DNA of 64,000 nt from Druceiella hillmani (taxonomy: Eukaryota > Arthropoda > Insecta > Lepidoptera > Hepialidae), in the NCBI GenBank assembly GCA_039881145.1, contig JAYKKI010000063.1, forward strand, positions 12,617,001-12,681,000, given 5' to 3'. Positions 55,990 to 64,000 of this stretch are shown in pieces (the stretch's first letter is position 1; each line of letters begins with the position of its first letter). Position numbers and translations under genes: made by a program. Below the pieces are notes generated by a model. The model saw only the letters and a list, made by a program, of their open reading frames with translations, was not told the DNA's origin and searched no databases.

Positions 55990-58500
55990 AAGGTAAAAAA
56001 AATGTGAGCTAACATGGAACAACTGGCAGATATGAAGCACCTAATTTTTTTTATATTTTTATATTGAAATTTCATTATCACTGTAACTCATATTGTAAAT
56101 TAATAAAACCTTTTAACGTTTTAAGACAATTTAATGCAATACATCGACGTAAACGAATAAATTTTTAAGCGTTAGTAAATAAGAAACAATACTGATAAAC
56201 TAATACACACGTAAAGTAGCGTGTGTGTAGTGTAGTATAGAGGAAAGCGTTAATTCGGAGAGAGCCAACAAAATGCAAAGTTCACCAAATTAAGTCGGAA
56301 AGAGCCGACCAGACGCAAAGCTGACCAAATGGTACGTCGGGACATGTCATCAGAACGTTTTAACTCCCATCCAAAAGCGGTATTGAATGTTTTACGTCAA
56401 AATAATATAATTTACTGACCACTTGTGCTGAAATTTATTCTCATTGCAACCCGCATCCTATCCTTTTTCCTATTATTTTATTGATCTTCGTGACTCAGGT
56501 CGTAAATAGTCGTGTATCCTTTTGCTATTTGTGGGAATAATTGAATATTGAATGGCATTTCGAGGATAAATCTGTAATTTCGCTGCAGCACAAGCGACTA
56601 ATCGCTTCAATTTGAACACAAACATTCATGCTGGCACAATCGACTTGGAGGATCGCGTCCCGATTTCAGCACAGGATTGGCTTCAGTTTGACTATTACTT
56701 ATATCTTTCACAGACGTAAAATATGGTCGATTTCTTGAAAAACCATGAAATCTCGAAAGAGATAAACTTTTAATAATTCCGTTCCTGTTACAGTAGTTTC
56801 AAAGATGAGCAGGGGAACGTATTATTGTGAATATTCTCAGCAAGATCTCTAAAGTTATCTTAAATCAAATTCTATAAATCAAAATTATGGAATCCTTAAA
56901 ACTCGCCCTTTCTCTAAAACTCTTCACTTTTTCCTAAAAAACATAACGCTTTAAAAATTCTGAGACAAGTGTTGTAGATTCTTACCTTTTTATTACTGAA
57001 TATGCACGTCAACAAGATCCCTTACTAACTCAAATTTTAACTTTGTTCATCAAACGGTTTCTGAAAAAAAAACTATAACCAAAAACGTACGCTTTAGTCA
57101 TTCTATGGTCTGTTTTAAGAATTCCGTAGACGAAAGTGGAATCTTTTTTATATATTTTTTTTTGTCATGTCGATTGTCACTCTCTCGCAGTTTTTTATGT
57201 TCGTCTGCCAAAACCTCGTAGTATTCACAGTTTTAGAGTTATATACATGGATAGACTTATAAGCTTCAGATTATGATCCTACTTTATGTACTTTTTTTAA
57301 GATATCTCCCGGTATTAAGAAGTAGGAATGAAAAAATAACCTACCTCATTGTATGTGGTATCATTACAAACGACGGTCAAAATAAAATTTAGGCTCCATT
57401 TACAATTAATTCAATATTTATCCAATTTTAGAAAAGATTAAGCTTTAAATTTATTAGTAATAGACCCCTCCTCGTTCCATTTTTAAAGAGTACAATATAC
57501 CTGGAAATATTCCCAAAATTGATGAATACTTTCAACTGAAATAATTTCGAGTAATCTTTTTAGTTTTGAAAGATTGCAAGAAATAATTTTATCTAAAAAT
57601 ACTAATCAATGCTTATTTTTGGAATTTAATTACATCCTTAATTTTATAAAAGAAAAAAAGTCTTATACACACAAAAATAAGGCACATGAAAATCACTGGA
57701 TAACTAAGTTTGATAGTGTAGACAAATTTATACGAATTATTAATATGTATTTTGCAATATTACTTTTAAAAAAATACAGACCATGTCGCCTTTTCAAATC
57801 CATAACATTTAGACTACTAACTTAAACGTACTTTTCAGTTCTTCATCTATCATAAATATTTACGAATGCCAAACCTATGACGACTATATAAGAATTTATG
57901 AATATAATTTATGAAATGACTATCTAAAAACATGAATTTATGAAAATTTATAAATTGAAAATTTATGCGTGATCGCTTTCTCGCGCGCTTGACAATTTTT
58001 TTCATATTTATGTACGAAACCCCAAAACTAATTCAACATAGAGCTGATTATTTTGTGGTACTGTTGCATCAAGTTCTTAGTATGAAATAAAAACGACCCT
58101 AGCAAAATGTCCTTTGCTTGAATTTACATTAAATCAGATTATGTACATAATTTCACCTTTCATCTTTACTTAATTTGAAAATAAAAACATCTTTTAATTC
58201 TGTGATGAAATTTGAAATGTCAAGGTGAATTTGTATAAAAATTTAATAGTTTAAAGATTTACTGGCTATTTCTATTAAACTGGTAAATGAGAAGAATAAA
58301 ACTGAATATTTTTTTCGCAATAGACCAACTGTGTATTATTACTGATACAGTAAACATAAAATAAAGGTAACTTGAGCTGTCAGAATATTTAACTTATCGT
58401 ACAAAAGGGGAATAACATTTAAATTATTCTCTACCATAAATCGGTATTCGGATACAAACTAGAAATGAAACGGTATTTTCTGACTGCCACAATGTGAATT
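55990..58500 (+). repeat. Large inverted repeat, arm 2 (family F)
   Basis: Reverse complement of 47250-49650. Relative to arm 1 it carries an extra block of about 180 bases at 56490-56670 (TCGTAAATAGTCGTGTATCC ... ATCGACTTGGAGGATCGCG). Near 56260-56335 a 36-40 bp unit (GGAAAGAGCCGACCAGACGC, AAAGCTGACCAAAT) is present twice in tandem. The first 300 bases recur at 61680-61980. Confidence 0.85.
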
Positions 58501-58503
58501 ACT

Positions 58504-59060
58504 AAAGTTATAGCAATTAATCACAAAAACTAGACTAACCTGATGACAATCTGCTTGTAAATATAATGAATGAAAGTACAACGCAATATTTCATTCCTAA
58601 AACATAACTTATATGTTTTGTCACGAGAACTACCTCTTTCCCTTGAACTAACTGCAGCACATCGAAACTTTGCTTGATAAAACGGTGGCTTTTAAAAGCG
58701 TAGTAAAGAACATGATATCATTTTTCTGCTACACAGCTTTCTTGTTGTCGTTAAATGTTTTATTTTCCCACTAAAAAGCACACAATAACATTTCCTTAAA
58801 TAGCTCAAAAATAAAATGGAGAATTTTCCTCTCGAAGTCAGCGACGTGTTTTCCTAAGTTACGCTCTCTTTAGCTTTCGGCTTACTGCATACCAGTATGT
58901 GAGTCATTTGCTCACCGCTCTAGGAGTTTTCTCATTGTTTTTCTTTTCCATACTCAACGGCGCTTGTTATGTAGGAAAATATCAACCTACTCGCATTTGT
59001 TTGAGTAGATGTTTTGCGGTGCTCCGATTTAGCTTTGCTGTACTTACATATTTTCTACAT
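58504..59060 (-). repeat. Family C core, antisense copy
   Basis: On the minus strand contains ATGCAGTAAGCCGAAAGCTA, AGAGAGCGTAACTTAGGAAA, AGCCACCGTTTTATCAAGCA and AGGGAAAGAGGTAGTTCTCG. It begins where arm 2 of the inverted repeat ends and is repeated, same orientation, at 63748-64000. A Leu/Phe-rich plus-strand frame at 58899-59105 is its shadow. Confidence 0.75.
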
Positions 59061-59219
59061 ATCTTCTTACATATATTCTTAGAAGGTAATTCTTTTTCAA
59101 AATGATATGCTGCATTTTAATTAAAAGGATTTTTGAGACGTTTATTAATACGTCTCTTGGACTTTTTCGTGTAGGTTTTTTTTATTAATGGAAATTAAAT
59201 TTATTTATCCATGAGACTA

Positions 59220-59600
59220 AAGGTATATGGCACTAATACAAAAGTTTTAGGTCCATGGTGATGTGATTTTGCACTGCAGTGTATTTCTTTCCATGAAATA
59301 TCAGTGTAATCTGATATTTTATATATTAATATATTTTATGTTTTAAGTTCATTGTGATTTTTAGACTGCAGTGTACATTTCTGTAAAATACTATTTTATT
59401 TTGTGTATATTTGAACATTAGTATACTTTAGGTATTGGAACAAATTATTTTAATGGCTCCTCAAAAACTATTACTAGCAGACCTATAAAGTGATACATTG
59501 TTCGCCTATATACTAGAGTATATACTAGATAGATATATTGTAGTTGCTAAAATTTAGCCGAGCGTGTTTTAACTTTTACTAGCAGCGATTGGTCTACCAA
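59220..59600 (+). repeat. Repeat E, copy 2
   Basis: GATTTTGCACTGCAGTGTAT, TTTTAAGTTCATTGTGATTT, TCTGTAAAATACTATTTTAT and TAGAGTATATACTAGATAGA match 46020-46395; the end matches 54330-54440 too, including the GATTTGTCTACCAA/GATTGGTCTACCAA phrase. Confidence 0.8.
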
Positions 59601-59927
59601 AAACTCTTTATATACAGCACTCTTTTGAGATAGCTAGTCCCAAAGCTGGAAGAAGTATTGAAGGAATATTTTTAGTATTATTATAAATTTTTCTTAGGTG
59701 AAAATATTTTTATAACTTATTGAAAACATTTCTTCGTACAGGTTTGAATTTCTCTTAAATATAAATTGTGACATATAATTTATGTCACGTGTGTATACGT
59801 CGTAAATGTACATACTAGTTACAAATTTATATTTTTTATTCAGAAGTATCAAATTAATAAATTTTAAATTACTAATGTGAATGTGAAAAAAGGTTAACAA
59901 TACAAAGAATGGAGAATGTATACACAC

Positions 59928-60010
<83 letters not shown>

Positions 60011-61980
60011 TATGTATAAAAGTGTTAAGAGTTTAGGATGCATAGGATGTGGATCTATCAAATTATTTACAAATATTAATTTTATTTTTCACCACAAATC
60101 TACAGACATAAAAATTCATTAATTACTCTAAAACTATATGAGCCAGAATGATTCCTAGATTTCTTTAAAGTCATCGCTATAGTACAAACTATAAGTACGT
60201 CTTAAAAAACCTTGTTGTTTTAACGATTTTAGGTTTATTACTTTCCGAGTTATTTTAACTTATGTTTTTCTTAACTTATGTATTTCTTGTAGATATGCCA
60301 CTTAAAATTTTGAATAAAATATTACCTAGCCTTTGGAAATTATACATTTGCCGCCTCTTAAATGTTCATATAACATTTTTGTGTTACTATTGAAATATAT
60401 TCGGGTTAATATGCTTTGTCTCTATGCTCCATTTTGAGTTTCTACTTCAAATGATCACTAAGACAAACGACTGTGACAGAAAGACAGACAGAAATATTAG
60501 AGCATTGTCTTGCTATTTTTTCCAGTGACAGATATTGGTCATTAGCGAAAGTAACAAAAAAACTCTAACACTAAAATCGCAAGAGTACCATTACAAACGT
60601 CATAGAATAAGTTATGTTTTTCAGGACGACAAGACTAGTTTAACTTTTCATTCGAAGCCCAAAAGATGTGGACATCTTACACGTGACTGACGTATCAGTA
60701 CAAATATCCAGTATGGCCCTATATGATTACAGACTAAATATAATGTGAAAACAAATTGTTAAATACGACCAAAACTCGCACTAAGTGGGTTTCTTAAATA
60801 TAACAAAATCTCCTGCTTACACAATCCCAGAATTCGCCTTAGATAAACTTAAAATCTAGGATAGATTTTTAAGTGTTGAGCTTCTAAGTCACTCCCCAAA
60901 AGAGTCAAAGAACGGCGTTAACCGATGTCACAGGGACGCTAATTTACCTAAAAAATATGAACAAAAAAAAGTCAAAAGTATAACGCCTGATTAAACTTTC
61001 ACAATGCCAAATATAAAATGCGCCAGGAGATGAAAATTATGCTGAATTACGTACACATGTAGTGAAACCAGTAGCAGTGAAAGAGGATATGGTGAAAGCA
61101 GAAAACGATGACCCGGATAACTTTTAAATTTCACTGGAACAAGAACCGGAAATTTAACTAAAACGTGAGAAGGAAAACTTCATGAAATGGAAAGAAACGA
61201 GAACTAAGAAGGATTATTTACTTTAATTTACAATAATTTGATGACTCTTAGGTATGACATTATCTCGAATTTCCCTGAAATCTTAAGTTTAAATATTTCA
61301 GAGTACATAATATTTCTATGAAACTATCCACAAATATTAATATTACTTTTTACCGTATAAATATATTGCCAAGTATGGTATTAGTGAAACTGAGACGAAT
61401 CTCATGCAAGACGTGATTCGACACGATTCTCTCGCTCACTTAGTCGCTTAAACTGATGCGAATCCTCGGTAAGAAATAATGTCTTTCGATCTCGAAGAGG
61501 AAGTTTTTTTTTATTATTTTAGCAGTTGCAGAAGAAGAATCTCAAAATTCAAATTAAGTATTTGCCAGTTCATTATATAAAATACAAACTTATTCAGGTT
61601 CTTCAAACGCAAACCTGCGAGGACATTTTTATGGACATGGGTAGGTTTATATTAAGTAATTAATTTTAATAAAATATAATTATAGTAAAAAAATGTGAGC
61701 TATCAGGAGACGCCTGGCAGATATGAAACATCTAGTTTTTTTAATATTTTTATATTAAAATGTCACTATCACTATTACTCATATTTTCAATTTATAAAAG
61801 CTTTTATGGTTTTAAGACAGTTTAATGCAATATACACTGATATAAACGAGTAAAGTTGCAAGTGGTAGTGAATAACAAAAAATGGTGATACACTAACACA
61901 CACGTAAAGTAGCGTGTGTGTAGTGTAGCATAGAGGAAAGCGTTAATTAGGGAAGAGCCGACCAAACGCAAAGCTGACCG
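59601..61980 (+). repeat. Family F, copy 3
   Basis: Direct repeat of 54430-56300. Adds an AC/TA microsatellite at 59921-60012 and about 300 bases near 60370-60720 without a partner (TATTCGGGTTAATATGCTTT, GACGTATCAGTACAAATATC). The end ACACACGTAAAGTAGCGTGT at about 61909 is conserved in all three F copies. The extra inner part (61650-61700) matches arm 1 better than arm 2. Confidence 0.8.
59921..60012. repeat. (AC)n(TA)n microsatellite
   Basis: AC tract passing into TA, producing Thr-His and Tyr-Ile frames that are not genes. Confidence 0.97.
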
Positions 61981-62093
61981 GCAATGAGGCATCGTTACAC
62001 TTACGACTTTTCCAAATCGATATGTATATATCCTAATAAGTAAGGCTATTTACGTATTTAGGGTGAAGGAAAAAATCGACCAAAACTTTATAT
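61981..62093. other. Unique sequence right of family F
   Basis: GGCAATGAGGCATCGTTACA and the following bases have no partner; the F repeat stops at GCTGACCGG. Confidence 0.4.
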
Positions 62094-62279
62094 TTAGAAG
62101 TGCACCTGATATGATGTGGTTTCAAAATATACATTACTAAATTTTTGTTCGCAATATTGTTCGCGTGGACTTTCTACCGAAACGGTAGGATTCGTCTCTG
62201 ACGCAATGACACCGTTGCAACATCTGGCTATAAATAATATTAAATCCTTAACATATACAATTGGGTCATCTATCCACAT
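62094..62279 (-). other. Possible exon or protein remnant, 61 codons, unidentified
   Basis: The minus-strand frame starts MWIDDPIVYVKDLILFIARC, continues CNGVIASETNPTVSVESPRE and ends QYCEQKFSNVYFETTSYQVHF. Base composition (about 42% GC) and residue variety are more gene-like than the surroundings. Directly upstream on the minus strand are two splice-acceptor-like sites, TTATTCTTGCAG (about 62325-62336) and AAAATTTTAG (about 62289-62298). The frame has no partner in the window, so it is not part of the repeat families described. No domain is recognised, and chance remains possible. Confidence 0.3.
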
Positions 62280-63747
62280 GTTGCAGTACTAAAATTTTAT
62301 TACCGAATGAAAATACCGAGTTTCATCCTGCAAGAATAATGTTAAATCTCGGGTTAAAAGTGACAAATATGTTAGTTTGAATCGTGAACTATATCTACAC
62401 CAAGTTTTTTTTTAAAATATGTCGTATCATCTAGATATGACTGAGTAAGAAACATGCTCACATACTTTTCGTAGCATTAATATTCCTCGTGTGTGAAATC
62501 ACGGATAGTACATTACCTATATATTACCTGCAAAATACACGCACGCCAAATTTGTAGCGATATGATGCTTGATTTTAAAGTGATTAGGTAACAAACATCC
62601 AAAATTTCGCAATTTCAATGTTAGTGGTACGCAAAACTATGGCACAACATCAGCAGGGGTACATCTAAAAATTAATTTAGACCGAAAATATTTTCCCGGT
62701 TATCAAATGCGTTCAGAAGACAAGTTTTGTAAGTTTTCCGCCATGATAATCTACAAAAAATGTTTTTTGTTCCAACCTAATGTACTGTACACATCGTTAA
62801 CTCGCTTCAGGATAAAACCTGTTAGGTACAAACAGAATTCACAAAGCGAGGATTTCGTACACAATATAACACATATAAAAGTGTTAAACATTTAAGAATA
62901 AATGGTATTTCTAACAATTTATTTAGAGATATAAATATCACTTATCACTGTGTTTTTATATTCTTAGTAAATCTTTCAAAAGTCTAACATCATCATTAAT
63001 TTTTCAAAAACTGTAAGATCTAGAATTATCGTTGTAGTTTCCAGTAAAATTTATCAAAATTACCATACATTCTTGTAACTCTATTTTGATGATATGAAAA
63101 TTTTTCTTTAATATTTTCTGATATTACAGAAATATCCTACAAAAAATTTAAAAAATATTTTGAATCTTCATAATTTGTCATTTCAATTAATACTACACAT
63201 CTTTACTATACAATAAAAATGTTATCGATTTACTTATCCGGCATTGAAGGTCATCAAGTCAGTATGTGTTATTCGATTTATACGTATTTACGACATTACA
63301 ATTATACGACATTTTAATTATATTAAGACTAAATCAATAATACAAAATGTCATAAATACGTGTTGATGTAATGAAAGTAAGATGGAATCGTAAACTATTC
63401 TAGCCGGTATTTGTTAATAATTTCTGAATCCAGATAAATATTTGCTGACTCAATTTAAGTATTATTTTAGAATAGATTATTCGTGTGGTCTTTGTGCTAT
63501 TTACACGCCTACGTCACACCATAAATCATCACGCTGTTCTCGCATGTAATTACAAAATAAATATTTCGTTAAAGTCGTAAACTTATCTTGTTGACCTTTT
63601 TTAAAATCAAGCCATTTTATTTTGACATAAAATCATTTTGTTTATTTATAAAACTTTGACTGGCCCAAATAATGATTCCGATATAGCAAAAAAGCATAGC
63701 TCATGCAATTTATATTTCCCCTAAAAATAAATACACCGTTTCTACTA
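62280..63747. other. AT-rich sequence, no gene seen
   Basis: About 1.5 kb. The frame at 62707-62895 has no motif. ACGACATTNNAATTATA occurs twice near 63291-63320. No partner was found elsewhere. Confidence 0.45.
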
Positions 63748-64000
63748 AAGTTATAAAAATTAATCACAAAAGCTAGACCAACATGATCACAATCTGCTTT
63801 TAAATATAACGAATAAAAAAACAATGTTTTAATCCTAAAACATAACTTCTGTATTTTATCACGAGAATTGCCTTTTTCCCTTGAACTGACTGCAGCGCTC
63901 GAAAACTTTGCTTGATAAAACGGTGGCTTTTAAAAGTGTAGTAAAGAACACGATATCATATTTCTGCTACACAGCTTTCTTGTCACCGTTAAATGTTTTA
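63748..64000 (-). repeat. Family C core, antisense copy cut by the window end
   Basis: Parallel to 58504-58760: ATTAATCACAAAAGCTAGAC, CCTAAAACATAACTT, CTTTTTCCCTTGAACTGACT, GATAAAACGGTGGCTTTTAA and CTGCTACACAGCTTTCTTGT. Continues beyond the right edge. Confidence 0.8.

Noticed and set aside
58899..59105. Leu/Phe-rich plus-strand frame with a signal-peptide-like start
   Set aside because: It is the antisense of the family C core, whose other copies do not keep this frame.

Overview
The window is AT-rich eukaryotic DNA with no intact gene that I can support. It looks like intergenic or intronic sequence of an arthropod, probably an insect. The pointers are a Tc1-type DD34E transposase remnant, a pogo/Tigger-type remnant, a short Helitron ending in a hairpin plus CTAG, and many long (TA)n tracts. 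Several diverged stretches also resemble the GGTTCCGT / GTCTGTCCGTC interspersed repeat that I recall from moths and butterflies, so Lepidoptera is a reasonable but unproven guess. Almost every open frame on either strand is a microsatellite translation or chance.

Layout. 0-11 kb holds a large inverted repeat (about 2640-4430 against 6255-8830, with a further tandem duplication in the right arm) around a 1.8 kb loop, then repeat block B. 11-15 kb has minus-strand coding remnants, a degenerate minisatellite nested between older repeats, and a tRNA-like sequence. 15.9-17.1 kb is an internally deleted Tc1 element, followed by a LINE reverse-transcriptase scrap. 18.9-22 kb repeats the A+B composite. 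23-32 kb is a 3.3-3.7 kb segment present twice, with an inverted fragment at 33.3-33.9 kb. 35.5-36.2 kb is a 139-bp minisatellite. 36.2-38 kb is a third A+B composite carrying a 238-bp Helitron inside a (TA)n tract. 39.9-41.5 kb is a complete but dead pogo-type element with terminal inverted repeats and TA flanks. 41.5-64 kb is a mosaic: a 4.5 kb direct duplication (41.5-46 against 49.8-54.4 kb), a 2.4 kb inverted repeat (47.25-49.65 against 55.99-58.5 kb) and a further direct copy (54.6-56.3 against 59.9-62.0 kb).

The genes do not work together in any pathway: the coding traces are all remnants of transposons or unidentified fragments. The notable content is structural: foldback repeats with 65-72 bp arms, nested duplications whose order can be inferred, and several non-coding interspersed families (called A, B, C, D, E, F, G and H here) that I cannot assign to named elements. 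Repeat borders were set by eye and may be off by tens of bases.
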